This document shows, piece by piece, positions 9,047 to 18,330 of a stretch of 64,000 nucleotides of DNA; the stretch's first letter is position 1; every line of letters begins with the position of its first letter. The translations under genes were made by a program, and so were the position numbers. Location: the NCBI RefSeq assembly GCF_016919165.1, contig NZ_JAFFPS010000031.1, forward strand, positions 124,001 through 188,000. Reading direction: 5' to 3'. This DNA is from Leptospira chreensis. Its GTDB lineage: Bacteria; Spirochaetota; Leptospiria; Leptospirales; Leptospiraceae. Under the pieces are notes generated by a model. It was given only the letters and a program-made list of their open reading frames with translations, was not told where the DNA came from and did no database searches.

Positions 9047-9253
9047 TTATTCAAAGTATAATTTCATTCGGGATAGATTTTCTAAAATGGCTTTGAAGGC
9101 ACGATCACGTTCTTCATTGCCCGGAAAAGGAAGAGATTTTACATTATTGAGATCTTGGTAAATGATTTCAATGGAAGGTTGGTTAGGATTTTTTTTGATG
9201 GAGGCAATGTAATCCAAATTGATAACTTCCGATTCACCGAGTTTTAACCACAT
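9047..9253 (-). CDS. Small conserved-looking protein, 68 residues
   Basis: Hypothetical protein beginning MWLKLGESEVINLDYIASI. The start at 9253 is fixed by a strong GAGGAG eight bases upstream. The fold looks like alternating strands and a C-terminal helix, similar in flavour to small PH-like or YcfA-size domains, but I recognise no family. It is followed after 3 bp by the nucleotidyltransferase-fold gene, suggesting a two-gene operon. Confidence 0.65.
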   Translation of the reverse strand: MWLKLGESEVINLDYIASIKKNPNQPSIEIIYQDLNNVKSLPFPGNEERDRAFKAILENLSRMKLYFE

Positions 9254-9340
9254 AAAATTTCTCCTCAAAGCCTAACGGCCACTCCCTATTTGCCTAATCT
9301 TTTTTTCTAAAAAAACAGGCTTTGCCCAAATTTCCTGGAA

Positions 9341-9895
9341 CTAGTAGAGATCCAGAGATTGGAGGACCATTTGGTGGAGAACTCTTGCGAGTTCCTTGGA
9401 ACCGGTGGAGTTCGGAGTGATGGTCTCAAAAACGAGTAAAAATCCATTATGAATCCCTTCCCAGCGGGCATAGAGTTGGGAATCCCGGTAAGGGAAGACA
9501 AGGACACTGCATTTTTTCGTTCCCCAAACAAAGTAAGAAACATCGGGATTTTGCACTTCGTCTTTATAGAAGTAGGGAAACTGGGACTGGTTTTCTCTAT
9601 CGGTGGAAGACAAACGCATCCATTGGATTTTTCCCTCGGCATCCAAACGAATTTCATAACTATTCCCGGTTCCAAAAATAGAACCAGATTTGAGGAGTTC
9701 AAAATTTTCTTTTGCCACCCAAACCGCATGGTAGGTGAGTCGTAGTTCTTTTGTTAGATGAAGTTTTTTGGGTTCCCCATTTGGATTTGGTTGGGGAGTC
9801 TCTGGACTAGTACTTACGTTGGTTTCCTTTGTCGATTGGCAAACCGTAATGAGAGAGAAAATCATAACCAGGAGAATCTTAATGGCCCACTTCAT
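9341..9895 (-). CDS. Hypothetical lipoprotein
   Basis: Protein of 184 residues with a signal peptide and lipobox LITVC, then a Ser/Thr/Pro/Asn-rich linker and a globular domain. I recognise no family. The ATG at 9895 is preferred because AGGAG lies six bases before it; an ATG at 9901 overlaps that site. Its 5' end overlaps the 3' end of the EpmB-like gene, so both are probably on one message, although nothing links their functions. Confidence 0.7.
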   Translation of the reverse strand: MKWAIKILLVMIFSLITVCQSTKETNVSTSPETPQPNPNGEPKKLHLTKELRLTYHAVWVAKENFELLKSGSIFGTGNSYEIRLDAEGKIQWMRLSSTDRENQSQFPYFYKDEVQNPDVSYFVWGTKKCSVLVFPYRDSQLYARWEGIHNGFLLVFETITPNSTGSKELARVLHQMVLQSLDLY

Positions 9896-10943
9896 ATTCA
9901 TCTCCTAAATAATTTTGGAATAGATATCCGTTCTCCGTTTTCTTTTGTAGATAGTCGGGCGAGAGAAGAACTTTTCCACCACCACCGGTGAGGTCTTTTA
10001 CATAATTGGGGATTGTGATTCCTGAATGGAATCCTCGCAGTTTGCGATAAATTTCAATCCCTCGTTCAATAGGTACAACAAAATCTGAACTTCCAAATAC
10101 CTCATCACATTGGTGGAGGTAATAGGGTTTGATCCCGATAGAGATTAATTTGTAATTGAGCTCGGATAAAACTTTTTCGTCATCATTGATTCCGGAAAGT
10201 AAAACCGATTGGTTAAAAATAGAAACATGACCTTTTTTGATCAGTCGCATAACATATGTTTTTGTCTCATCCGAAATTTCATTCGGATGGTTGAAATGAG
10301 TGACCATATAAATAGGAAAGTGTTTTGCAAAAATTTCACATAGGTCTTCAGTGAGTCGCATGGGCATGGTGACGGGGTGGCGGGAGTGAATCCGCACTTG
10401 GTTGAGATGAGGGATGGATTTTAGTTCTGTCAGAAGGTAATCGATGGACGAATCGGCAAGGGTGAGTGGATCCCCACCGGACAAAATGATCTCTCTGAGT
10501 TCTGTATGATTACGAAAGTATTCGAGAGCCTTTTCCCATTCATTACGGTTCGGAGTTTCTTCTGGATCCGATACCTTTCGTTTCCTTGTACAAAACCGGC
10601 AGTACACTGCGCATACATGAGAAATATACCATATGGCTCGGTCTGGGTAGCGGTGAGTCACACCTTTTACCGGCATATATCGTTCTTCCGCCAGCGGATC
10701 TTCTACTTCATTGGGTTTTTTGGTCAGTTCCCCGGCCCGGGGGAGGATTTGTTTGCGGATGGGACAGTTGGGATTTTCTTTGTCGATCCTTTCTAAATAG
10801 TAAGGAGTGACGGCAAAACTAAATTCTTCTAATGCAGGCGCAAAACTCTCCCTCTCTTCGGGAGTGAGAGTCAGTTTTTCTTCCAAATCCTTAAGAGTAG
10901 TGATTCGGTTTTGTAATTGCCATTTCCAATCCGACCAAGTCAT
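9879..10943 (-). CDS. epmB: KamA-family radical SAM lysine aminomutase, EpmB-like
   Basis: Radical SAM enzyme of 354 residues with the 4Fe-4S motif Cys111, Cys115 and Cys118 in CAVYCRFCTRKRK, then SGGDPL for SAM and PLP-fold residues as in lysine 2,3-aminomutase. Length matches EpmB (about 340), not catabolic lysine aminomutase (about 415), whose C-terminal extension is absent. It is divergent from efp with 68 bp between start codons. EpmB makes beta-lysine for modification of EF-P, so this context supports that role. No EpmA-like ligase is in the window. Confidence 0.85.
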   Translation of the reverse strand: MTWSDWKWQLQNRITTLKDLEEKLTLTPEERESFAPALEEFSFAVTPYYLERIDKENPNCPIRKQILPRAGELTKKPNEVEDPLAEERYMPVKGVTHRYPDRAIWYISHVCAVYCRFCTRKRKVSDPEETPNRNEWEKALEYFRNHTELREIILSGGDPLTLADSSIDYLLTELKSIPHLNQVRIHSRHPVTMPMRLTEDLCEIFAKHFPIYMVTHFNHPNEISDETKTYVMRLIKKGHVSIFNQSVLLSGINDDEKVLSELNYKLISIGIKPYYLHQCDEVFGSSDFVVPIERGIEIYRKLRGFHSGITIPNYVKDLTGGGGKVLLSPDYLQKKTENGYLFQNYLGDEYEVGH

Positions 10944-10963
10944 CGCTTATGACCATACTTCGG

Positions 10964-10992
10964 TTGACATATGGCCAAGTCCCTCGGATTTT
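10964..10992 (+). promoter_or_regulatory. Probable efp promoter
   Basis: A consensus -35 box TTGACA (10964-10969) is followed after 17 bases by a weak -10 (GATTTT, 10987-10992), about 20 bases before the efp ATG. The 68-bp gap must also contain the divergent promoter for the epmB-like gene. Confidence 0.45.
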
Positions 10993-11011
10993 GTTTACGA
11001 GTAACGAAATT

Positions 11012-11578
11012 ATGAACTTAGGCATTACAGAAGTAAAAAAAGGAATGATTCTCAAGATTGACAATGAGCTTTATTCCGTCGTCAAAACCGAGTTTGTGAA
11101 CCCAGGAAAGGGTTCTGCATTCATCCGTACCAAACTTAAAAATATTGTCCGCGATTCTTCTATTGAAAGAACCTTCAAAGCTGCAGAAAAATTGGAAAGT
11201 GTGGATTTGGAACGTCGCAAAATGCAGTATTGTTATGCTGACGGTGACCAAATCATTTTTATGGATGTCAACGATTACGAACAGATCCCTGTTTCTAAAG
11301 ATTATGTGGAAGACATCCTTCCTTTTATGAAAGAAGAAACACCTGTGGAAGTTGCGTTTTATAATGACAAACCCATTGGTGTCACACCTCCTAACTTTGC
11401 TGTGTTGGAAGTTACCTATGCCGAAGATGGTTTGAAAGGGGACACAACAGGTCTTGCCCTCAAACGTGTGACGGTTGAAACTGGTGGAGAAGTTCAAGTT
11501 CCCATCTTTATCAAACAAGGGGACACTGTAAAAATTGACCTCAGAGATTTGACCTACGTGGAGCGAGTCAACAAATAG
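11012..11578 (+). CDS. efp: Translation elongation factor P
   Basis: EF-P of 188 residues, full length with the three beta-barrel domains. It binds ribosomes stalled at proline runs. The loop that enters the peptidyl-transferase centre is visible as NPGKGSAF, with the modifiable residue Lys33 (equivalent to E. coli Lys34). The start at 11012 gives the usual EF-P N-terminus MNLGITEVKKG; the frame stays open upstream to 10949 but that part is not EF-P-like. The divergent EpmB-like gene suggests beta-lysylation of Lys33. mtnB follows with a 2-bp gap. Confidence 0.97.
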   Translation: MNLGITEVKKGMILKIDNELYSVVKTEFVNPGKGSAFIRTKLKNIVRDSSIERTFKAAEKLESVDLERRKMQYCYADGDQIIFMDVNDYEQIPVSKDYVEDILPFMKEETPVEVAFYNDKPIGVTPPNFAVLEVTYAEDGLKGDTTGLALKRVTVETGGEVQVPIFIKQGDTVKIDLRDLTYVERVNK

Positions 11579-11580
11579 AT

Positions 11581-12201
11581 TTGGAATCGCATTCTTTCTT
11601 ACAAGAACTCACCAAACTTTCCCATACCTATTATGAAAGGCAGTGGATGTATGCCACTGCCGGCAATCTTTCTGCACGCGACCGGGATTCCTTTTGGATC
11701 ACGGCTTCCGGAAAACACAAAGGCGAACTTACAGATAAAGACTTTGTTTGTGTCTCTGTCGCCGACGGGTCTTTAGTTTCCGCAAGGGATGGTTTAAAAC
11801 CTTCTGCAGAAACTAGCATCCATCAGGTGGTCTATTCTCAGATTCCAAATGCGGGTGCAGCTCTCCATGTCCATACCTTAGATTCCAACTTACTTGAGTT
11901 TGGTGTAGGAAAGGAAGAGGGCTTTCGCGATTTTCCTCTTCCACCGATAGAAATCATCAAAGCCTTTGGAATTTGGGACGAAAAACCAAATCTAACCTTT
12001 CCTGTTTTTTACAATCATACCCATGTCCCGACCATTGCTTCGGAAATCAAACGTTACTTTGAAACCAATGGGAAACCGCAGGTTCCTTTTTTACTGATCG
12101 AAGGCCATGGCCCCACAGTTTGGGGAAAGTCGGTAGCCGAAGCCAATAAACATTTGGAAGCGGTACATTTTCTTTTGCAAGTGATGGCAAGGCGGAAATG
12201 A
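11581..12201 (+). CDS. mtnB: Methylthioribulose-1-phosphate dehydratase
   Basis: Class II aldolase-fold enzyme of 206 residues in methionine salvage, converting methylthioribulose-1-phosphate to the diketo intermediate. Diagnostic blocks are ATAGNLSAR, ITASGKHKG, and zinc-binding His pairs in HVHTLD and YNHTHVPT. The start is TTG, 2 bp after the efp stop, and the last bases overlap the next SDR gene by 4 bp (ATGA type). The other salvage genes (mtnA, mtnC/D) are not in this window. It could instead be a related sugar-phosphate aldolase, but the motif set fits MtnB best. Confidence 0.85.
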   Translation: MESHSFLQELTKLSHTYYERQWMYATAGNLSARDRDSFWITASGKHKGELTDKDFVCVSVADGSLVSARDGLKPSAETSIHQVVYSQIPNAGAALHVHTLDSNLLEFGVGKEEGFRDFPLPPIEIIKAFGIWDEKPNLTFPVFYNHTHVPTIASEIKRYFETNGKPQVPFLLIEGHGPTVWGKSVAEANKHLEAVHFLLQVMARRK

Positions 12202-12944
12202 AAGAGAATACCCATGTGTATATTTTTGGAATAGGTTCCGGAATTGGACAAGGGCTTCACAAACGTTTTTTAGAAGACGCATCCGTTTCTCTTTTTGGAT
12301 TTTCTAGAAAGGGAGAAGAGTCTTTTCAGTCCTTCCGGGACAAAGAAAGCGGAAGTTTTGTCTTCGATGCCAAAAACACAGACGATCTAAATTCTTTTCG
12401 AACATCGCTATTCTCTAAATACGGATTCGAAACCAATACCTCATCTCTGCCTCCACTTTTTTCTCTAAAGAATATAGACCTAGTGGTTTACTTTGCTTTG
12501 GGGGATGGTGTCTTTGGGCCAGTTGCCGATCTAGGCGCGGCCGATTTGAAATCCCATTTTGATCTGAATGTCCACTCTCTCATTTTACTTTCTGGAGCTT
12601 TTGCTTCCCTTTTAGCTTCCTTTCGCAGTTCCACCTTTGTATTTTTGGGATCCACTGCCGGAAAACAGGGATTCCCGGAATCCGTAGCCTATTGTGCTTC
12701 CAAACATGCAGTTCTCGGAATTGCGCGGGCACTTAGGGAAGAGTGGAAACCCTTCGGAACCAAGGTGGTGCATATCAGCCTGGGAGCGGTCGCTACAGAA
12801 ATTTGGGACACAAGACCCCAGTTTGACAAGAATGATATGGTTACAATTTCGGACATTTCCGAGTATTTGTGGAGTATTTCCCACTTGCCTAAATCTATCT
12901 TTGTCGATGACTTATCCATTACCCCAAAAAAAGGAATCTTATAG
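12198..12944 (+). CDS. SDR-family oxidoreductase
   Basis: SDR of 248 residues, more diverged than its neighbour. The dinucleotide motif is GIGSGIGQG and the catalytic part is GSTAGKQGFPESVAYCASKHA with the YxxxK pair. It overlaps mtnB by 4 bp and is followed after 5 bp by a second SDR, so it is translationally coupled in an operon with them. The substrate is unknown. Confidence 0.82.
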   Translation: MKENTHVYIFGIGSGIGQGLHKRFLEDASVSLFGFSRKGEESFQSFRDKESGSFVFDAKNTDDLNSFRTSLFSKYGFETNTSSLPPLFSLKNIDLVVYFALGDGVFGPVADLGAADLKSHFDLNVHSLILLSGAFASLLASFRSSTFVFLGSTAGKQGFPESVAYCASKHAVLGIARALREEWKPFGTKVVHISLGAVATEIWDTRPQFDKNDMVTISDISEYLWSISHLPKSIFVDDLSITPKKGIL

Positions 12945-12949
12945 TTCCC

Positions 12950-13687
12950 ATGGAATTCAAGGAATCGATTGTACTCGTGACCGGTGGCAGTGGTGGAATT
13001 GGAAGAGAGATTGTGCGCACCCTCGTCCTTTCGGGGTTCTCTGTATGGAACTTGGACAAAGTTCGCCCCGCATCCCCCATTTTACAAGAGACCTATAGAG
13101 AAGTTGATTTGGCCGAAACTCCCTTTGTGGTAGAAAGAAGTCTTTCCAAAATCATCCAAGAGAGTTCAGAGGCTGGGGACATCTTTGGACTTGTCCACAA
13201 CGCTGGATTTGGCGGGCCTTACCATCCCATTACCGAAGTTTCTGTTGAAGAATGGGAAAGTATATTTCGTATCAATGTAAATAGCTTATTTCTATTATCC
13301 AAATTACTTTTGCCCATTTTTAAAAACCAAAGTTTTGGACGGATTGTCGCCATTGCCTCTTCTTTATCCATTGTGGGATCAGCCAACTCAGTTGCGTATT
13401 CTTCCTCAAAACATGCGTTAGTTGGATTCATTCGTTCTGTTGCAGATGAATGGGGAAAGTATGGAATCACGGCCAACGCAGTGAGTCCAGGTTACGTGGA
13501 CACAAAGATGGGAATCCAAGAAGACCAAATCTCCGATCATAAATCAAAAATCATAGATAAGACACCCGTTCGAAGAATTGCAGAACCTTCCGAAATTGCT
13601 CGTGTAGTCAATTTCCTCCTTCAAAAAGAATCCGGATACATTTCTGGATCGAATTGGACTGTCGACGGCGGACTCACAGCCATTTAA
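12950..13687 (+). CDS. SDR-family oxidoreductase, 3-oxoacyl-ACP-reductase-like
   Basis: Classical SDR of 245 residues: TGGSGGIG for cofactor, HNAG, catalytic Ser and YSSSK, a PGYVDT loop, and the common C-terminus SGSNWTVDGGLTAI. It resembles FabG-type and sugar-alcohol dehydrogenases and could reduce many carbonyl substrates. It is the second SDR in a row after mtnB, and the next gene begins 3 bp later. No dedicated fatty-acid genes lie nearby, so FabG itself is not claimed. Confidence 0.85.
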   Translation: MEFKESIVLVTGGSGGIGREIVRTLVLSGFSVWNLDKVRPASPILQETYREVDLAETPFVVERSLSKIIQESSEAGDIFGLVHNAGFGGPYHPITEVSVEEWESIFRINVNSLFLLSKLLLPIFKNQSFGRIVAIASSLSIVGSANSVAYSSSKHALVGFIRSVADEWGKYGITANAVSPGYVDTKMGIQEDQISDHKSKIIDKTPVRRIAEPSEIARVVNFLLQKESGYISGSNWTVDGGLTAI

Positions 13688-13690
13688 CTT

Positions 13691-15511
13691 ATGAGAATAT
13701 CTCCCCCGCACGACCACTTCCTACAACTCACCACGAAAGAAACCTTAGGAAGGTCTTCCGGGATCATCTTACAAAAAGAAGCTTTGTCCATTATGAAAAC
13801 AGTGGAGATCCAAAGTTCCCGTGAAAACATTGAAGCAGGGCATTTGTTTCGCCCAACAGATTCCAATTTTGAAAAACTAAAAATGGATCGGGAAACTGCT
13901 TTGGATGGACTTTGGCAGCTCATTGATTATGGACTGACCACCCAACTTTTTGAAATCAAATTTGATGCCGATGTGGGCGAATTACGATTTGTTAATTTTC
14001 TTGTAGGACTTCCCGGCGGAATGCCTTTAGAAGAACCTTATAAATTACTGATCGCAAGGTCTACCGAACATTTATTCCAATACATCCAAGCCAAACGAAT
14101 TCTAACAGAAGATACTTGGCGTAATGTCCTGAACAAACTGGCAGACATTGATTATAAAGAAACAAAGGGATCTGGTGATGAGTTGGATCGGATGTTGGAA
14201 CCAAAACAGTTCCCCTTACAACCGTCAGCGGAGATGTTATCAAGATCTCGTGGTCTTATCATTGATGAGTTGGAAGCGGATCCTCGGATCATTGTCCTTC
14301 CCCATGTAGGATTCTATTCCATACCAGAGTCGGAAGCCGCTAATTTTTTACATATCGCTAACGAGTATTTAATGACCAAAGTGGAACCTTTGGCAAAGGC
14401 ATTCGATACAGAGATTCGTTTGGCCTTTGATAGAATCCATACATTGACACCTGTGAGTGGGAATGCTGAACCAAACGAAGTGGATCTGATCCGTTCTAAA
14501 ATTGAAATGTTATATGGATTTAAAGAAATCCTGAAAGAAAATGGTTTTTATCCTTTAGTCAATAACCTACGGAAAGTGGCGGAGATTGCGGCCAAATTTG
14601 CTGAGGTGGAAAAAAAACGTGAGGTGGACCGACTTCTTAAAGTGTATATGAAGATGTTGGATAGCCAATTTGACTTTGATTCCAGGCTCCTCCGAATCAA
14701 TTTAGAAAAAGACAATGAACATGATACCATCATTGTGGATCTCTTAAGAAAGAATCCCAAAGTTCTTTCTGCCGAATGGCATGACCAGGATTCCAAAATT
14801 GCTGTTTTTGTGAATAACAACCAAAACAATATCAAAGACATCAACCATCTAATCTTTCAAAATTATAGGTTCACTACAGAACATATTTTGTATCTTAAAG
14901 CCATCATTGAACTGAATGAAAAAGAACTAAAACCTCTATTCAAAGATGATGATTTTGTAAAAACCTATGGCAAAAACCTGCAAACGGTTTATTTTAATTA
15001 TATTCCTTGGTTTTATAAACTTTTCTATTATTTAGGAGTGTCTCCGATCGTAAACTCTGGTTATGCGAAGGCAAAATCAATCCTTACTTATGCACAGATG
15101 GATCGTCAGTTTTTATACCAAAAACGTAGGGAAAATTTCTTTAAAAAGAAACTAAGAGAAAGAGAAGAACGGTTTGAAAAAGAAAAAAAACAACAACTCA
15201 AACGAGCTCTCATTTCTGCTTTGAGTGATGCTTATTTTCAAAAGAATTGTTTGCCTTCGGTCGATTGGCTTGGTTCTAATTATCCTGCATTTTCTGCAGA
15301 AACTTTGGAACAAATGATTCCTGATTTTGCTTTTATATCCACAACGGGAAAAACGGTGAAACCAAACTCTGTGATTTTGTTTCCGAACTCACCTGAGTTT
15401 GATTCGCTGAACAAACGTTTGAAGGAATTGTTCAACCAGTGGACAAGAGGTGAGTTGGATCCACCGGCAGAAGACAAAGAACTCCTCGTTCAAATTCGTG
15501 GTTTGATTTAA
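13691..15511 (+). CDS. Large conserved-looking protein of unknown function
   Basis: Soluble protein of 606 residues rich in charged helices. Near residues 480-500 there is a strongly basic coiled-coil stretch (KKKLREREERFEKEKKQQ). No signal peptide, membrane segment or family motif was recognised. The ATG at 13691 has no clear ribosome binding site; an alternative ATG at 13793 would remove 34 residues. It follows the SDR operon after 3 bp and converges with corA, ending one base before the corA stop. Confidence 0.75.
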   Translation: MRISPPHDHFLQLTTKETLGRSSGIILQKEALSIMKTVEIQSSRENIEAGHLFRPTDSNFEKLKMDRETALDGLWQLIDYGLTTQLFEIKFDADVGELRFVNFLVGLPGGMPLEEPYKLLIARSTEHLFQYIQAKRILTEDTWRNVLNKLADIDYKETKGSGDELDRMLEPKQFPLQPSAEMLSRSRGLIIDELEADPRIIVLPHVGFYSIPESEAANFLHIANEYLMTKVEPLAKAFDTEIRLAFDRIHTLTPVSGNAEPNEVDLIRSKIEMLYGFKEILKENGFYPLVNNLRKVAEIAAKFAEVEKKREVDRLLKVYMKMLDSQFDFDSRLLRINLEKDNEHDTIIVDLLRKNPKVLSAEWHDQDSKIAVFVNNNQNNIKDINHLIFQNYRFTTEHILYLKAIIELNEKELKPLFKDDDFVKTYGKNLQTVYFNYIPWFYKLFYYLGVSPIVNSGYAKAKSILTYAQMDRQFLYQKRRENFFKKKLREREERFEKEKKQQLKRALISALSDAYFQKNCLPSVDWLGSNYPAFSAETLEQMIPDFAFISTTGKTVKPNSVILFPNSPEFDSLNKRLKELFNQWTRGELDPPAEDKELLVQIRGLI

Positions 15512-16471
15512 TCAATACCAACGTTTGACTCTGAAATAAAGTAACATTAGAATCCCTAAAAAACCCATACTACCCAAGGCAGAGGCAAACCCGTATTCCC
15601 AATCGAGAGTGGGCACATGCCGAAAGTTCATTCCATAAATTCCAGCCACAAGGGACATCGGCAACATAATGGCTGTCATGATGGTAAGAATTTTCATGAT
15701 TTCATTGGTTTTCCGAGTAGAAATGGCAATATGAGCTTCGAGGGCCGAGGATATGGATTCAATATTACTATCCACAAGTTCTAAAATCCTAAGGGAATGG
15801 TCTCTTACATCGCGAAAGAAAGCATCTGCTTCATCGCTAAAAAAACTATTTTTAATTTTTTCCAAATCTTCTAACACTTCTTTGTTTTGTAACATTCCTT
15901 TTTTGATCGATAGGAGACTGGCTCGCAGACTATATACGTTACTGATATCGAGTGATTTGGAATTGCTAAAAATTTGATCTTCAAAATGTTCAATCCGTTC
16001 TTCTATTTTTTGAGTTATGGCTAGTGTATGGTCTGTTTCGATATCTAAAATTTTGTGTACAATAAATTCATACCCACGAGCGAGAATTTTATTATTCACC
16101 TTCCATTGGTCGATCAAGTCACCAATACTATCTCGGTAGTCTAGCGTTAGAGAGATGATTTGGTTTGGTGTTAGGATGAAGTTGAAGTTCTTTTGAGTGA
16201 GTTGGTTTCTTTCAAAATGAAATCCTCGGAAAACAAAAAATATATAGTTAGGAAAGATCTCCAGTTTGATCCGGCTATTGGGGTTTAGAATGTCTTCTAT
16301 AGTAAGTTGGTGGATATCATGTTTTTGAAAGAGAAACATGAGTTTTTCTTCGTTTTCTGCGGTGATATGAATCCAATGTTTCGGATGTCTATGGGAGAGG
16401 GGTAGAGGTCTGTCCAGAAGGACTTCATCTTTACTCGTTGGAGTTAAAATATAATTAAAGAGAGCTGGCAT
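15512..16471 (-). CDS. corA: CorA-family divalent cation transporter
   Basis: Magnesium or cobalt channel of 319 residues. A long cytoplasmic funnel domain with the extended helical region (about 130-260) leads to two C-terminal membrane helices, and the selectivity motif GMNF sits at the end of the first. The basic tail FRVKRWY is typical. It starts immediately after the M61 peptidase stop codon, so the two are probably one transcript. Confidence 0.93.
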   Translation of the reverse strand: MPALFNYILTPTSKDEVLLDRPLPLSHRHPKHWIHITAENEEKLMFLFQKHDIHQLTIEDILNPNSRIKLEIFPNYIFFVFRGFHFERNQLTQKNFNFILTPNQIISLTLDYRDSIGDLIDQWKVNNKILARGYEFIVHKILDIETDHTLAITQKIEERIEHFEDQIFSNSKSLDISNVYSLRASLLSIKKGMLQNKEVLEDLEKIKNSFFSDEADAFFRDVRDHSLRILELVDSNIESISSALEAHIAISTRKTNEIMKILTIMTAIMLPMSLVAGIYGMNFRHVPTLDWEYGFASALGSMGFLGILMLLYFRVKRWY

Positions 16472-18250
16472 TTATACTATATTCCTTAAGAAAAATTCTC
16501 TGAGTTCTTTTCTGTCATCGGAAGAGTCTTCTGCTATCACAAATTTTCTTGTTTTGAAATATCCGGAAGCTGTAATCATCGACTCTTTTATTTTTCCAGC
16601 CCTAGATAGGATGAGATGGAATTTTTCTCCCGGGTGCAGGTTTTTTTCTAATTTTTGTAAGGCAGTTGGGGTGGCCCGTTTTCCGTTGATGGCAAGAATT
16701 TCATCATCTAACATTAAATCGAAAGAACCGATATCCGTTTTGTGTTGGAGTTTTTGAATGTATAGGTTCCCGTTTTTCTCTTTTGTTTTGAATCCAGTTT
16801 CGCCGGCTGGATCGGATTGGATCCTTTGGATTCCAATGATATCCAAATAATGGTCCACAGGAATTGGTTTTGGGTTTTCTAAATAATCATTAAATTCTGT
16901 TTTTAAATCCACACCTGTAACATCTTTTACTGTATCAAAAAACTCTTGTTTGGTGAATCCTCTGTTTTTGGTTTTGACAAATACTTCGTTTAATTGTTGG
17001 AATACATGGCGGATGGTTTTTCTTTCTTTTGACTCTTTCAGTAAAAATAAATTCATACACAAGGCAATGACCCCACCCTTAGTATAATAGGAAACAGTGA
17101 TATTGTGGCTATTCCCGTTTCGTTTGTAATACTTGGTCCAGGCTGTAAAAGAAGATTCTTCTAAACTCATCCAGGAATCGGCTTCGTTGTCTTCGAGAGC
17201 AAGAATGTCCGATTGGAGTTTGGATAAGTATTCTTCTTTTGTGAGAAATCCTGAATGGTAGAGAAAATAAGCATCATAAAAACTAGTAAATCCTTCAGCA
17301 ATCCACAACTCGCGAGTTAGGTTGGGTTTTTGGTAATCAAAAGGTCCAAGGGCGATCGGACGGATTCGTTTGATATTCCAAAGGTGAAAGTATTCATGAG
17401 ATAAAAGTTCGAGTAACCTTTTGTATTCTTCTTCATCCGAAATTAAGTCTGGGTTGAAGTAGTTGATACTAGAGGCTCTATGTTCCAGGCCCCCGTAAGC
17501 CGGCAAACTCAAGTTCAAAACAAAAAGATAATAAGGATTGGGTGAGTCCATCATCCAATCGATTTGTGTTTCTGTGATTCGCTTTAAGTCCAGTGCGAGT
17601 TTTGTTTTGAAATCAAAATTCACATCTCCTTCCACAAGTAATTCATGTTTGGTGGTTCCCGCCGTAAAAAATACAGAGTTTTGTTTACTCAAATGGAATG
17701 GGGAATCAAATAGTTCGTCAAAATTTTCGGCAAAAAATAGATGAGAGTCTTCTTCGCTACGAGCCAAACTCGAATACACAAAAGGGAAAAATTGAGAAAC
17801 TTGGAATCGAACTGCGGCTTGTGTTTCTAGTTTTCCTTCTGGGTATAAAAACAAAGCGGGTGGGTTGATGAATCCAAACTCTGTTTCTAAATAATTGGTT
17901 CGAACGGTAAAGTCTTCAAAGGCATAGATGATATAAGAAATTTCGAATTCGGAAGGTAAATTTTTTAATTTCCAACGATGTAAGTCTACCATCTCCCAAG
18001 ATACAGGTTCTCCGGTTTTTACGTTTTTGACTTCGAGTTTATGGAGGTGGGTGGCATAGTCCCGAATCATATAAGATCCTGGAGTCCAACTGGGCAAACA
18101 AAAAGTCATCTCCGATTGGTCTGTTTGGACAAGGAGCCGAACCTGGAAGTAGTGTTTGTAGAGATCAAAAATGGAAACTTCAAAATCCAGCTTTAGGGCG
18201 TTAGACTGGCCGACATCACTTGCGGTTTTTTCCTGTTCTTCTTTTGCCAT
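16472..18250 (-). CDS. M61-family (glycyl aminopeptidase-like) metallopeptidase
   Basis: Peptidase of 592 residues. The zinc motif HEYFH is seen in LLSHEYFHLWNIKRIRP, with the third ligand Glu in AEGFTSFYDAYF. A beta-rich N-terminal domain precedes it and a PDZ-like domain (about 480-565, DLMLDDEILAINGKRATP) ends the protein, the usual M61 order. There is no signal peptide, so it is likely cytoplasmic. corA follows with no gap. Confidence 0.9.
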   Translation of the reverse strand: MAKEEQEKTASDVGQSNALKLDFEVSIFDLYKHYFQVRLLVQTDQSEMTFCLPSWTPGSYMIRDYATHLHKLEVKNVKTGEPVSWEMVDLHRWKLKNLPSEFEISYIIYAFEDFTVRTNYLETEFGFINPPALFLYPEGKLETQAAVRFQVSQFFPFVYSSLARSEEDSHLFFAENFDELFDSPFHLSKQNSVFFTAGTTKHELLVEGDVNFDFKTKLALDLKRITETQIDWMMDSPNPYYLFVLNLSLPAYGGLEHRASSINYFNPDLISDEEEYKRLLELLSHEYFHLWNIKRIRPIALGPFDYQKPNLTRELWIAEGFTSFYDAYFLYHSGFLTKEEYLSKLQSDILALEDNEADSWMSLEESSFTAWTKYYKRNGNSHNITVSYYTKGGVIALCMNLFLLKESKERKTIRHVFQQLNEVFVKTKNRGFTKQEFFDTVKDVTGVDLKTEFNDYLENPKPIPVDHYLDIIGIQRIQSDPAGETGFKTKEKNGNLYIQKLQHKTDIGSFDLMLDDEILAINGKRATPTALQKLEKNLHPGEKFHLILSRAGKIKESMITASGYFKTRKFVIAEDSSDDRKELREFFLRNIV

Positions 18251-18295
18251 GGTAACCCCATCTTCTTTTATTTTTAGTTTTGATCAAATGTTTTC

Positions 18296-18324
18296 TTGAC
18301 GTTATTTCTTTATAGTACTAGAAA
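18296..18324 (+). promoter_or_regulatory. Possible promoter for the candidate RNA
   Basis: TTGACG (18296-18301), a 17-base A/T-rich spacer and TAGAAA (18319-18324) form a plausible sigma-70-type promoter reading rightward, into the structured region and against both flanking genes. TATAGT at 18311 is an alternative -10 at poor spacing. Confidence 0.4.
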
Positions 18325-18330
18325 AGGCAT

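Noticed and set aside
10949..11011. EF-P N-terminal extension of 21 residues
   Set aside because: The extension overlaps the promoter candidate and is not part of any EF-P I know.
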